Part shown: positions 25,417 through 33,761 of the stretch, piece by piece | Layout: each line of letters begins with the position of its first letter | Numbering within the stretch: the first letter of the stretch is position 1 | Assembly (NCBI GenBank): GCA_903939115.1 | Contig: CAJAFV010000028.1 | Location: 62,001 to 126,000, forward strand | Source: an uncultured Geobacteraceae bacterium | Lineage (GTDB): Bacteria; Desulfobacterota; Desulfuromonadia; Geobacterales; Pseudopelobacteraceae | Direction of reading: 5' to 3' | Length of the DNA: 64,000 bases | Position numbers and translations under genes: made by a program | The notes under the pieces: model-generated | Databases searched by the model: none | Seen by the model: the letters and a program-made list of their open reading frames with translations, nothing else | What the model was told of the DNA's origin: nothing

Positions 25417-27882
25417 TTAGATGCTTTCCCTAATCGTCACTTCCAGCGGGCGGGACGCATCCAGATGGAGGTCTCGCTGCGGGAACGGTATGCTGATTTT
25501 CGCCTCGGCGAGATATTCACTGATCCGGTGCCGGATTTCACTCCGAACGATATTGCTGTTGATCTCCGGATCAATGTTGACCCAGAAAAACGCCCGGAAA
25601 TTGAGTGAACTTTCGGCAAAATCCTCGAATACCACACAGGGGGGCGGGTCGCTGCGCACTTCCTGCTGTGCCACGACTGCACGAAAAATGACCTCTTCAG
25701 CGCTGCGGGTCGACGTACCGTAGGCGACGCCCACGGTTATTTCATAGCGGGTGAAGGGGTCCGAGAGCGTCAGGTTGACCACATTCTGCTGGAGAAACAC
25801 ACTGTTGGGAATCAGGATTTCGATGCCATCGAAACGCCTGACCTGGGAACTGCGGAGATTGATGGCGGTCACACGGCCGCGCTGACCATCGACCTCCACC
25901 ACATCATTCAACCGAATGCTCCGGTCAAAGATAAGGATCAGGCCGCTGATGAAGTTATTGATCAGCGTCTGTGCGCCGAAACCGACCCCGATAGCAAGCG
26001 CGCCACCGAAGAAGGTGAATACCGCCAGAGGGATATTAACGGTGACCAGCGAGAAGATCAGGATGCAGATAAAAATCAGATAATACGTCACCCGTCCGAA
26101 AACCTGGGCATCATTCTCGTTCAGGGTGAATTTACGGGCAGCGTGTCGCTGCACCGGCACCATCAGTTTCCTGGCAACAAAAATTCCGATAAAAAAGATC
26201 AGCAGAGCCTGGATAACCTTGCCGACAGTGACGCTCCGCGATCTGACGACCTTCTGCCCGTCAATGACGACGGTCTCTTCGGCAACATACAGGTTGGTAT
26301 TCCAGATCTTGCCGCTGAATAAGAAGGTGTCCGACAGCCGGCTCTTCAACCTGACCGTAACAGGCTTGCTCTCTTCAGCGCGCACCGCGATTTCACTGAC
26401 AAGACGCTGGATGAGCTGCTCCGTTTGAGAAAGCCGGTCTTCAACACGTAAGATCAGGCTTTTCTGTTCCTGCAAGGCGGCGAGGAGTATCCGGGCGGTC
26501 CCCCGTTCTTTCTCAGACAGGGTGGGAGCAGCAATCCGGCTCTGCTGATTCCTTATGTTGATCTCCACACTCTCCAGGCGGGAGCGGACATATTTCCTCC
26601 AATCCTGAGTCGTGACAAGCCCCTTCTGCAAATCGGTAACATCGAGAACGGACTCATCCTTGCCCGGATTGGCAAACTGGAAACGATTTTTCCAAAGTCT
26701 CTGTTCCGCCTGGACTGTCCGGTTTATCAACTTGAGAACCAGAACCTTGACGTTGGCGGTTTCGACTTTCGCCTGCAGCACCTCCATGGCCAGCCTGACA
26801 GCGACAAGACGGGGGGATTCCGCAGCAGCATGTTCGCCCATCGCCGTGGTGCTCTTGATCTGCTCCATCGACCTGCGCACCTTTTCCAGCTCCAGGCGTT
26901 CGTAGTCCTCACTAGTGACGGCAATCTCAAGTTCCTGCTTTAACCGATCCCGCTGACTATCGAGTCCCTTCAATTTTATGTCGAGCTCTTCACGGGTGAA
27001 GCTGAAATTGCCGCTGGCGAGGGTAAGCTTTTGCTCAAGAAAGCTGATCTCCTGTCGAAGCCATGCCATCTCTTCATGCAATCTCTGTCGTTGCGTCTCC
27101 AGAGAGATACTGGCGGTTTCATTCAGATCATTGCGCCGGGTTGCCAGGGCCAGCAGCCAGATCGTGCGCGCCTCATTCGGCTTGCCGACGCTCTGGTCCC
27201 GACGTTCTTCGGCAAGGCGCTGTCCGGTCCGGCTCTCCTTCAGATTGGTCGTATAGTCCGCAAGCTCCGCCTCGGTTATGACCATACGCATCTCTTGCGT
27301 ATTCAGTTCGATCTTCCGGGTCTGGAGTAAGTCCTGCAGACTGTCCAGAAGACTCAGCGGATACGGCGGTTTTTGAGAAAAGCCGCGCCACTCTTTGCGT
27401 TGCGTTTCCAGATCCTTGAGAGACTGGCGGTTGTCCTTGAGAAAGCGAAAGTATGTGACGCGGTTTTCGAGCTGTGTGATAATCTTGTCAGTCAGTGACC
27501 GCCACTCCCGGTACTCTTCGGAAGTAGCACCGCTCGGGACGCCTGAGGAGAGGAGCGTGACCCCTTCCGGCAGCGGTTGCGAGCGGAGAGCGCTTTCTCT
27601 CTCCTGAATCCTTGCAATGGCGGCATCAATCTGTTCATTGGTAAAGGCGCCGCTCGCAGGAATCTCGGAAGAGGAGTGCTTTTTCTGTACGGCACTGACC
27701 GTTTTAAGCGGGAGGTTGACGGCCAGAGCTGGGATCGGCGACAGTGCCATCAGAGCGGCGATAATCCCAAACAGCAGCGAACTGGCGATACGGGGTGAAT
27801 GATTAGAAATCAGCATCTCAGACCGCTCATACTTTTCCCCGGTATGTACCAGGTTTATTACATCTGATTCCATGCGTGTCAT
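25417..27882 (-). CDS. Large MscS-family mechanosensitive channel (MscK/YbdG-type architecture)
   Basis: An 821-residue channel. A signal-like hydrophobic segment (about 32-52) precedes a roughly 450-residue periplasmic, coiled-coil-rich region (many Glu/Arg/Gln heptads). Membrane helices follow at about 545-565 and 580-640, and the MscS pore and beta domain come at the end: FFGGALAIGVGFGAQTLINN, then GLILIFDRSIRLNDVVEVDG and IEILIPNSVFLQQNVVN. It should open under turgor stress. The first ATG overlaps the pqiC-like stop (ATGA), which supports it. An internal ATG at 27816 would give a more ordinary signal peptide. It is the last gene of the pqi transcript. Confidence 0.9.
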   Translation of the reverse strand: MTRMESDVINLVHTGEKYERSEMLISNHSPRIASSLLFGIIAALMALSPIPALAVNLPLKTVSAVQKKHSSSEIPASGAFTNEQIDAAIARIQERESALRSQPLPEGVTLLSSGVPSGATSEEYREWRSLTDKIITQLENRVTYFRFLKDNRQSLKDLETQRKEWRGFSQKPPYPLSLLDSLQDLLQTRKIELNTQEMRMVITEAELADYTTNLKESRTGQRLAEERRDQSVGKPNEARTIWLLALATRRNDLNETASISLETQRQRLHEEMAWLRQEISFLEQKLTLASGNFSFTREELDIKLKGLDSQRDRLKQELEIAVTSEDYERLELEKVRRSMEQIKSTTAMGEHAAAESPRLVAVRLAMEVLQAKVETANVKVLVLKLINRTVQAEQRLWKNRFQFANPGKDESVLDVTDLQKGLVTTQDWRKYVRSRLESVEINIRNQQSRIAAPTLSEKERGTARILLAALQEQKSLILRVEDRLSQTEQLIQRLVSEIAVRAEESKPVTVRLKSRLSDTFLFSGKIWNTNLYVAEETVVIDGQKVVRSRSVTVGKVIQALLIFFIGIFVARKLMVPVQRHAARKFTLNENDAQVFGRVTYYLIFICILIFSLVTVNIPLAVFTFFGGALAIGVGFGAQTLINNFISGLILIFDRSIRLNDVVEVDGQRGRVTAINLRSSQVRRFDGIEILIPNSVFLQQNVVNLTLSDPFTRYEITVGVAYGTSTRSAEEVIFRAVVAQQEVRSDPPPCVVFEDFAESSLNFRAFFWVNIDPEINSNIVRSEIRHRISEYLAEAKISIPFPQRDLHLDASRPLEVTIRESI

Positions 27883-28499
27883 GTCGGAGAACTCTTGAGC
27901 GTATCGCCTGCCGTCGCCATTCCTTGCAGCGCCGTGGCAAGATCCCGGCTGACAGCGGCCAGAGCTCGGCTCTGGGCTGCCACCAAAGTATCATACCCTC
28001 CGTTCGTGACCGGCTCATGTGCCGCGGCACGACCGTTTTTCACTGCTCCGCCATCGCTGCGGCGGATCGACCAGAGAAGATCAACAGTCACCCCTTTACC
28101 CTCGGTCATCTCGAAACGCTGGATATCGATCTGAACACGGAAAACGGCATCAAGGCCGGAGTTTTGCGGGTATACCGAAACCCTGGACGGTTTAAGCAGT
28201 AGAGACAGATTGGCGGCGATAATACGGGGGAGTTCGCTCTTCAATGGTGCCGCCCAACGGTGCATTTCAAGAATATCCACACGGTTGGCGTCAACAGTGA
28301 CGACGAATTGGGGTCGATCCAGCAGATCAGGAAGAGTGACCGGCCCTATTACCACTGATTCAAGAGCCTGAGTAGCGGACTCTGGAGCAGCTGCGGCATT
28401 AAGGGTGTAAAAGGTTACCCGTGGCGATCTGCTGCAACCGGTAAGCAGTACCATTACCAGACAGAGGGTAGTCAAGCTGGTGATCAGGCGTGGTATCAT
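27879..28499 (-). CDS. pqiC: PqiC-like ABC-transport auxiliary lipoprotein
   Basis: A 206-residue lipoprotein (lipobox VLLTGC, Cys22) of the PqiC/YmbA family. It starts SPRVTFYTLNA after the lipid anchor, with VVIGPVTLPDLLDRPQFVV and RWAAPLKSELPRIIAANL as family marks. PqiC is anchored in the outer membrane and forms the outer end of the PqiABC lipid-transport bridge. AGGAGG precedes the ATG, which overlaps the pqiB stop (ATGA). Its own stop overlaps the channel gene start in the same way. Confidence 0.9.
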   Translation of the reverse strand: MIPRLITSLTTLCLVMVLLTGCSRSPRVTFYTLNAAAAPESATQALESVVIGPVTLPDLLDRPQFVVTVDANRVDILEMHRWAAPLKSELPRIIAANLSLLLKPSRVSVYPQNSGLDAVFRVQIDIQRFEMTEGKGVTVDLLWSIRRSDGGAVKNGRAAAHEPVTNGGYDTLVAAQSRALAAVSRDLATALQGMATAGDTLKSSPT

Positions 28500-30127
28500 G
28501 GTTTTTCCTCCTGTTTTCCACGGATAAGAGTCTCAGGATTGCGCTCCAGATAATCAGTTAATGCCCGCAGCGATTGCGCAGCCTTCGCCAGTTCGCGCAG
28601 CGCTTCACGCAGATCGCTCTGCAGCGGTGCATCAGCCGAAAGGGTCTGCTTCGCCGCACCGAGGGTTTTGCGGGCATCTTCCAACACCGCCTTCACCTCA
28701 GGCACGATCTCGGCATCTACCTTCTTGACCATGGTATCGGTACTCTTGAGAGTGGTATCCAGGCTCTGCACCGCCTGGCGTACCTCTACGAGAACTTCAC
28801 CAAGCGGCAACTGATCAATCTTATGAAATATCTTATCGAGCGCTGCCTGTAGCTCCATCAGACTGCCGGGCGTTGTAGGAAACTGGGGCGGATTCGTGCT
28901 CCAGACTACCGCTGCTTTTGGAGCATTCGGGAAGTAATCAAGAGCGACGAAGAGCTGCCCGGTCAGCATATTGCCGCTCTTAAGCTGCGCCCGCAGGCCG
29001 CCGGCGACCATCCCGTTGATCATTTCATGACTCTCTTTCGCCCTCGGTATCTTGCCGGAAGAGCGCGAACGGAGACGTTCCGGGAAGAGCCTGATATCGA
29101 CCAGCATATTTATCTGCCTGCTGTGACTGTCATACTCCACGCGAATGCCCGATACTTCTCCTATCGCCAACCCACGGAAGTCAACCTGTGCCCCTGGAAT
29201 TAAGCCCCGCACGGACTCCTTAAAAACGAGCACATAGCTTTGACTGATCGAGTCGCGATTCTTCATCGCCTCTTCCCGGTTGGCAAAAAGAGTGAAAGCG
29301 CTGTTTGGTCCGGTCGGCGGGGCTTCCCCCTCTTGATTAAGAGTCTGGAAAGCGATACCGCCGACGAGGATTGAGACCAGAGATTGCGTGTCGAGCTTCA
29401 TTCCCCCTGCATCTATCGAGAGGTCTATACCGCTGGCATTCCAGAAGCGGGTGTTCGCCTTGACATACGTGTCGTACGGCGCGTTGACAAAAACCGTGAA
29501 CGTCACCCCGGTCCCCCCCTTGTCAAGATCATAGGAGATAACCTGTCCCACCTGAATGCGACGGAAATAGAGGGGCGAACCGATGTCGAGCGATCCGAGG
29601 TCAGCTGCATGCAGCATAAAGCGGGTACCCGGCAGATCCGTGGTAATGGCCGGCTGTGTATCCAGGCCCTTGAAGTCCCGCTGCGGCTGTTTGGACGTGC
29701 CGATGTCAAAGTTAATATAGGCGCCGCTCATCAGGGTTCCGAGGCCGGTCACGCTCCCGCCGGTAATCTGCGGACGCACCACCCAGAACCTGGTGTCCTC
29801 CACCAGATACGGCGTGACCCCCTTTTTCAGCTCGGCAGTCGCGATTACGTGATTAAGCTCTCTGGCAATGGCAATATCTGTTACCACCCCGACCTCGACA
29901 TCCCGGAACTTGATTTTGGTTTTGCCGGCTTCCAACCCCTCACCGGTCTTGAAGGCAATGGTGATGGTCGGCCCTTTCTGCAGATAGGTCTTGATCGCCA
30001 GCGTGCCACCGACCAACGCGGCAATGAGGGGAATGAGCCAGACGAGTAGAATTGAATGGCGTTTTTTCGGTTCAGCCACAGCTTCAGGTATAGCGGAGAT
30101 ATCCTGATCGTCCAGTGTCTCATTCAT
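28496..30127 (-). CDS. pqiB: PqiB-like MCE-domain intermembrane lipid-transport protein
   Basis: A 543-residue protein with one membrane helix (about 26-44) and then MCE domains in series (GPTITIAFKTGEGLEAGKTK; LPGTRFMLHAADLGSLDIGS; a third near VRGLIPGAQVDFRGLAIGEV), ending in a long helical needle. MCE proteins form hollow tubes that move phospholipid between membranes. The start at 30127 overlaps the upstream pqiA stop by 8 nt; a longer reading to 30394 runs inside pqiA and is rejected. E. coli PqiB has the same three-domain plan. Confidence 0.95.
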   Translation of the reverse strand: MNETLDDQDISAIPEAVAEPKKRHSILLVWLIPLIAALVGGTLAIKTYLQKGPTITIAFKTGEGLEAGKTKIKFRDVEVGVVTDIAIARELNHVIATAELKKGVTPYLVEDTRFWVVRPQITGGSVTGLGTLMSGAYINFDIGTSKQPQRDFKGLDTQPAITTDLPGTRFMLHAADLGSLDIGSPLYFRRIQVGQVISYDLDKGGTGVTFTVFVNAPYDTYVKANTRFWNASGIDLSIDAGGMKLDTQSLVSILVGGIAFQTLNQEGEAPPTGPNSAFTLFANREEAMKNRDSISQSYVLVFKESVRGLIPGAQVDFRGLAIGEVSGIRVEYDSHSRQINMLVDIRLFPERLRSRSSGKIPRAKESHEMINGMVAGGLRAQLKSGNMLTGQLFVALDYFPNAPKAAVVWSTNPPQFPTTPGSLMELQAALDKIFHKIDQLPLGEVLVEVRQAVQSLDTTLKSTDTMVKKVDAEIVPEVKAVLEDARKTLGAAKQTLSADAPLQSDLREALRELAKAAQSLRALTDYLERNPETLIRGKQEEKP

Positions 30128-30773
30128 GCCCGGGCCTCTCTTTTTGAAGTGGATCCCATATAAGTCGGGGGTCAAACTGCAGTGCGGAAAACATGGTGAG
30201 AACAACAACCGCGCCGAAGGCCACTGCTGCCGGACCGGCCTTGATCGTCGCCAGGGAGCCGATCTGCACCAGCGCGGCAAGGATAGTGACGACATAAATA
30301 TCCAGCATTGACCAGCGGCCGACAAATTCAACAACCCGGTACAATTTGGTTCGCTGCAGCGGCTGCCATACTGAGCGGCGCTGTACTGAAACAAGCAGCA
30401 GAGTCATGGCAATCAGTTTCAGGAGCGGCACCATGATACTGGCGACAAACACTACAAGAGCAAGATCCCAGGATCCTGAATACCAGAGATAGAGTACGCC
30501 GCTCATGATGGTATCGTCCTGGGAGCCGAACAGGGAACTCGTTTCCATTATTGGCAACAGGTTGGCGGGAATATACATGATATACGCCGCGATGAGCAGG
30601 GCCCATGAACGGGCCACACTATCCGGCTTACGGAAATGAAGCTCTGCGGAACAGCGCGGACAGTGAACTACGCCCCCCATGTCCGCCCCTTTGTCCGCCC
30701 CCCTGGAGAGCAGCCCGCAGGTATGACAGGAATAAAGAGCGCGACTGGCAGCAGTAACCGGCACGCCGTTCAT
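30120..30773 (-). CDS. pqiA: PqiA-family membrane protein, second half-size copy
   Basis: A 217-residue inner-membrane protein with an N-terminal zinc-ribbon (Cys 16, 19, 38, 41: CHTC...CPRC) and four membrane helices, with IPANLLPIMETSS as the family motif. E. coli PqiA carries two such ribbon-plus-four-helix halves in one chain; here they are two genes. The start at 30773 overlaps the stop of the previous gene (ATGA), which rules out the slightly longer reading. It should anchor the PqiB tube in the inner membrane. Confidence 0.9.
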   Translation of the reverse strand: MNGVPVTAASRALYSCHTCGLLSRGADKGADMGGVVHCPRCSAELHFRKPDSVARSWALLIAAYIMYIPANLLPIMETSSLFGSQDDTIMSGVLYLWYSGSWDLALVVFVASIMVPLLKLIAMTLLLVSVQRRSVWQPLQRTKLYRVVEFVGRWSMLDIYVVTILAALVQIGSLATIKAGPAAVAFGAVVVLTMFSALQFDPRLIWDPLQKERPGHE

Positions 30774-31399
30774 TCGTCCACCTCCCGACACGGCAGCGCT
30801 TCCACCCGGTCCCAGACATCGCGGATATCGAATGAAGATGCCGTTGCGGCCAGCAGCAGAGTAAGGATGCCGAACGCCCAGAGAGCCATATCAGGTATGA
30901 CAGTCCCGTAGTGGGTGAGTTTCACCAGCGCGACGATCACCCCAAGCATGAACACCTCCAACATCCCCCAAGGATTGACGTGCTGCAGGGCCCGCATTAA
31001 CAGAGTCATGCCGGCAGGTCTGCGCCCGTACTTGAGCGACAGCAGGATATAGCCCATTATTGCCAGTTCGACAGCTGGCACCAGAAAGGTCGTCAGGAAC
31101 ACGAGTACGGCAATCGGCGGCATTCCCTGATGCCAGAGGGCATAGGCGGCGCCAAAGAGAGTGGTCGCATTGCCTGATCCCTGGATTTCAAGGCCGACAA
31201 TGGGATAAACATTGGCAACGGTTAACACGACGGCTGCAGTCAGCAGAAAGGCGAGCGGTTTATCAAGAGTGCTATGAGCAGAGCGGTACAACTCAGCACC
31301 GCAGCGACCGCAGAGCACTACCTCGCCCGGCGGCAGGGCAATTTCACGCTGAAGCAGATCACATTCGTGACAGGCAATAAGTGGCGCAGAAGCAGTCAT
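30770..31399 (-). CDS. pqiA: PqiA-family membrane protein, first half-size copy
   Basis: A 209-residue protein with a zinc-ribbon (Cys 10, 13, 30, 33: CHEC...CGRC) and four membrane helices, including TVANVYPIVGLEIQG and NPWGMLEVFMLGVIVALVKL. AAGGA lies 7 nt before the ATG at 31399; a GTG one codon upstream is less well spaced. It is the first gene of a five-gene chain (pqiA, pqiA, pqiB, pqiC, channel), each overlapping the next by 4-8 nt. This implies fixed stoichiometry of a lipid-transport complex. Confidence 0.9.
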   Translation of the reverse strand: MTASAPLIACHECDLLQREIALPPGEVVLCGRCGAELYRSAHSTLDKPLAFLLTAAVVLTVANVYPIVGLEIQGSGNATTLFGAAYALWHQGMPPIAVLVFLTTFLVPAVELAIMGYILLSLKYGRRPAGMTLLMRALQHVNPWGMLEVFMLGVIVALVKLTHYGTVIPDMALWAFGILTLLLAATASSFDIRDVWDRVEALPCREVDE

Positions 31400-31427
31400 C
31401 ACTTTTTCCTTGGTACCGTAACTAGTC

Positions 31428-32135
31428 CTATGGAGCTATTTTGCGATATTCTGAGTTTTTAACAGTGATTTTGAGCTTCTTATGTTTTGCCTCTAATACC
31501 GTCTCACGGGCAAATGTGGCACTGCCGTAGAGAGATCCCAAGGTCACCGCCAAAGTCAGGGGATCCTGTTCAGTATCGAGATGGCTGTTTATATTCAGTG
31601 AGAGCGGCCGGTTATTTGTCAGATCCAGGTCCAGGTCGACACGGTCACCTTTTACAAGAAAATCCCTGAGGGACAGTCGACCTCGAATGGCCGGTTCAGT
31701 AACGGTAAAGGTCAGTGTACCATCTACAGTAACCGCCTGAAGTCCATTTGGATTCAAAGGAATGTACTGGTGAACAAGTCGCACTGCGTCCTGAATGTAT
31801 CCGGTCATCTCCTGCTTTTTTGGCGCTGCGACTTTTTCGCACACGCCGCGCATGATGTTGTGCTGAACAGGCTGGACAATCGGCACCTTCCTGACTGTCC
31901 CGTCAGCATCGTAGGAAACCCGCTGTTGTGAGCAGAACTTCTCCATCCTGTCGATGCTGATAATGGTCGTTTCAACCCACTCATACTGGCGGAGGACGGT
32001 CTGGCTCTCAACAAGATGAACTTTGAGGGAGACAACTCGATCAGTAGGGGTCGGCTCTTCTGCAAAGACAGGCAGGACAAAATTCCCGCCAATCAGAGCC
32101 GCAAGGATTACGAAAATCAGAGTTGTTCTTTTCAT
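31428..32135 (-). CDS. Exported protein of unknown function upstream of pqi genes
   Basis: A 235-residue protein with a signal peptide (residues 1-25, ending VFA-EE). It is not recognised. The mature part has two cysteines (EKFCSQQ and RGVCEKV). The C-terminal half is beta-rich with repeated hydrophobic strands (VTVDGTLTFTV, DRVDLDLDLTNNRPLSLNIN), resembling periplasmic lipid-binding or LEA-like beta folds in general character only. It lies 28 nt before the first pqiA on the same strand, so it is probably the first gene of that transcript and may work with the lipid-transport bridge. Confidence 0.7.
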   Translation of the reverse strand: MKRTTLIFVILAALIGGNFVLPVFAEEPTPTDRVVSLKVHLVESQTVLRQYEWVETTIISIDRMEKFCSQQRVSYDADGTVRKVPIVQPVQHNIMRGVCEKVAAPKKQEMTGYIQDAVRLVHQYIPLNPNGLQAVTVDGTLTFTVTEPAIRGRLSLRDFLVKGDRVDLDLDLTNNRPLSLNINSHLDTEQDPLTLAVTLGSLYGSATFARETVLEAKHKKLKITVKNSEYRKIAP

Positions 32136-32333
32136 AAATTCATTTTCCTTTACTTGCGGGATGTCACACAGAATTCACAGGAGCTGTAATCGTTTGATCG
32201 CTCCTAAGAAATAACAAGAGTTTTTTGATCTTAATGTATATAAGGGCGTTGTCAAGCGGTGAATCTTAAAATTCAAAAAGCTTGGTATTATAATGAGCAT
32301 ACATTACAAATTAGTAAAGAAAGCACATGGTGC

Positions 32334-32363
32334 TTGACAGGCAGTATGTTGGTAACGTACACA
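32334..32363 (+). promoter_or_regulatory. Candidate sigma-70-type promoter for the lipoprotein pair
   Basis: TTGACA at 32334-32339 is a perfect -35 box. The best -10 at 18-nt spacing is TACACA, a weak match. It lies about 40 nt before the first lipoprotein gene in the divergent AT-rich gap of 268 nt. Confidence 0.3.
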
Positions 32364-32403
32364 AAATACAAATTTTTACATCTATCCTGAAATGAGGTTA
32401 TAA

Positions 32404-33012
32404 ATGAAAAACAGAGTATATATCTTCCTGATGTTTTTGACGCTGCTCGCACTGTCCGGCTGCGCCTCAATCTCGCTGCTCCACTCCGCCAAGGATCCCG
32501 CTGTCTCGGCAAAACAGTACAAAAAACTGCTTATCGTCGGAATTGCGGAAAGGCCTCAGATGCGGCAGGTCTTTGAGGAGGTTTTTGCCGGAGAGGTACG
32601 GAAAGGGGGAGCGGACGGTATTGCCAGTTACTCTATTACCGGCGTCAGTGACAAGCTGTCCCGGGCCGCGGTCGTGGAAGCGGTTAAAAAATCAGGAGCC
32701 GATGGTGTGGTCACCACCCGTCTCGTCGGCAGCAGTAAAAAAAGTGATGTTCGCACCGGCTTTGTAATGACAGACCGCGGCGTCGACTCTTATTGGGGTG
32801 GAAGCGTCTCTTATGCTGAATTTATCCATCAGCCGGTAGAGGTCATCACTTCGACAGAGGTGTCGATTGAAACGAATCTCTTCGATGCCGGGACAGGCAA
32901 GATGGTCTGGTCGGGCGCTTCGAGTGCGGTGAATCCTGAAGGTATAATCACTATCACCGGTAATCTTGCTGATCTCGTGATCAAGGCCATGAAAAAAGAG
33001 GGCTTACTGTAA
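32404..33012 (+). CDS. Lipoprotein, first of a paralogous pair
   Basis: A 202-residue lipoprotein with lipobox LALSGC (Cys20). After the anchor comes YKKLLIVGIAERPQMRQVFE, then an alternating alpha/beta pattern (VVEAVKKSGADGVVTTRLVG) and a C-terminal segment (SIETNLFDAGTGKMVWSGAS). This layout resembles lipoproteins of the GNA1162/LpoB-like or DUF4136-like type, but I cannot assign a named family. The next gene is clearly a paralogue, and both end in GLL. It is probably an outer-membrane or periplasmic anchor protein; the partner is unknown. Confidence 0.75.
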   Translation: MKNRVYIFLMFLTLLALSGCASISLLHSAKDPAVSAKQYKKLLIVGIAERPQMRQVFEEVFAGEVRKGGADGIASYSITGVSDKLSRAAVVEAVKKSGADGVVTTRLVGSSKKSDVRTGFVMTDRGVDSYWGGSVSYAEFIHQPVEVITSTEVSIETNLFDAGTGKMVWSGASSAVNPEGIITITGNLADLVIKAMKKEGLL

Positions 33013-33066
33013 TCGGAACTGATTGGCAGTATGACTTTTGATACCAAGCTACAGGGAGGATATATG

Positions 33067-33663
33067 ATGGGAAGTTCAGGGCAAGGTTCCACCACACGGT
33101 TTTTAAGCTGCTGCCTGGCAGTAATTATGCTGCTGTTGACGGGAGGCTGTTCCTCTATAAGTGTCGTGGAAACGTGGCACAAACCTGCCGTAGAGGCGCA
33201 TCGGTACCAAAAAATAATGATTCTCGGAGTCTCCCGGGATGAAAACATGCGCAGTACGTTTGAAAACCTTGCTGCGGACGAATTGAGCAAACACCAGGTG
33301 CAGGCGGTTCCGGGCAATACGATCATACCGGTTCTGAATATGGACAAGGCAACCCGTGCGGAGATTGTTGCAGCGGTCAAAGCCTCCGGGTGTGATGCGG
33401 TATTGACTACCCGTGCCATGTCCGTCGGCAGCGCCACTGTTTCCCAGGGAGGCGAGTCGGCCTATATCTACGGGGCAAACTCCCTCTCTTCCCACTATGA
33501 TTTCAAACGGGCAACGCTTCAGATCAGCATGTTTGACGTCGCCACGGAAGCGCTGGTCTGGAGTGCCACGGTTACGACCACTGACGGTGACTCAACAGCC
33601 AAAGTCAGTCGTGATATGGGTAAGTTCTTTTTTGAGAATCTGCGCCGTGACGGTCTGCTTTAA
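33067..33663 (+). CDS. Lipoprotein, second of a paralogous pair
   Basis: A 198-residue lipoprotein (lipobox LLTGGC). It mirrors the upstream gene: YQKIMILGVSRDENMRSTFE matches YKKLLIVGIAERPQMRQVFE, IVAAVKASGCDAVLTTR matches VVEAVKKSGADGVVTTR, and DVATEALVWSATV matches DAGTGKMVWSGAS. GGGAGGA at 33054-33060 is best spaced for the ATG at 33067 (33064 is also possible). The two genes are probably a tandem duplication that has diverged. The function is unknown. Confidence 0.75.
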   Translation: MGSSGQGSTTRFLSCCLAVIMLLLTGGCSSISVVETWHKPAVEAHRYQKIMILGVSRDENMRSTFENLAADELSKHQVQAVPGNTIIPVLNMDKATRAEIVAAVKASGCDAVLTTRAMSVGSATVSQGGESAYIYGANSLSSHYDFKRATLQISMFDVATEALVWSATVTTTDGDSTAKVSRDMGKFFFENLRRDGLL

Positions 33664-33719
33664 ATCAGTGATCAGTGATCAGTGATGAGTAATCAGTGAC
33701 CAGTAATCAGTAATCAGTA
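33664..33719. repeat. Tandem heptanucleotide repeat, eight copies
   Basis: Eight head-to-tail 7-mers follow the consensus ATCAGTR: four ATCAGTG-type copies, with ATCAGTA, one ATGAGTA and one ACCAGTA. The array begins one base after the stop codon of the second lipoprotein and ends 42 nt before the hydrolase start. TGATCA palindromes occur at the early junctions. Confidence 0.95.
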
Positions 33720-33761
33720 CTACGGATATAGCAGCATCACACTAACGAGGGGGAAAACAAC

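Noticed and set aside
28496-30394. Longer PqiB reading to 30394
   Set aside because: The extra 89 residues lie inside pqiA and lack protein character; the ATG at 30127 overlaps the pqiA stop in the usual way.
33664-33719. Heptamer array considered as a CRISPR
   Set aside because: The unit is 7 bp with no spacers and no cas genes nearby.
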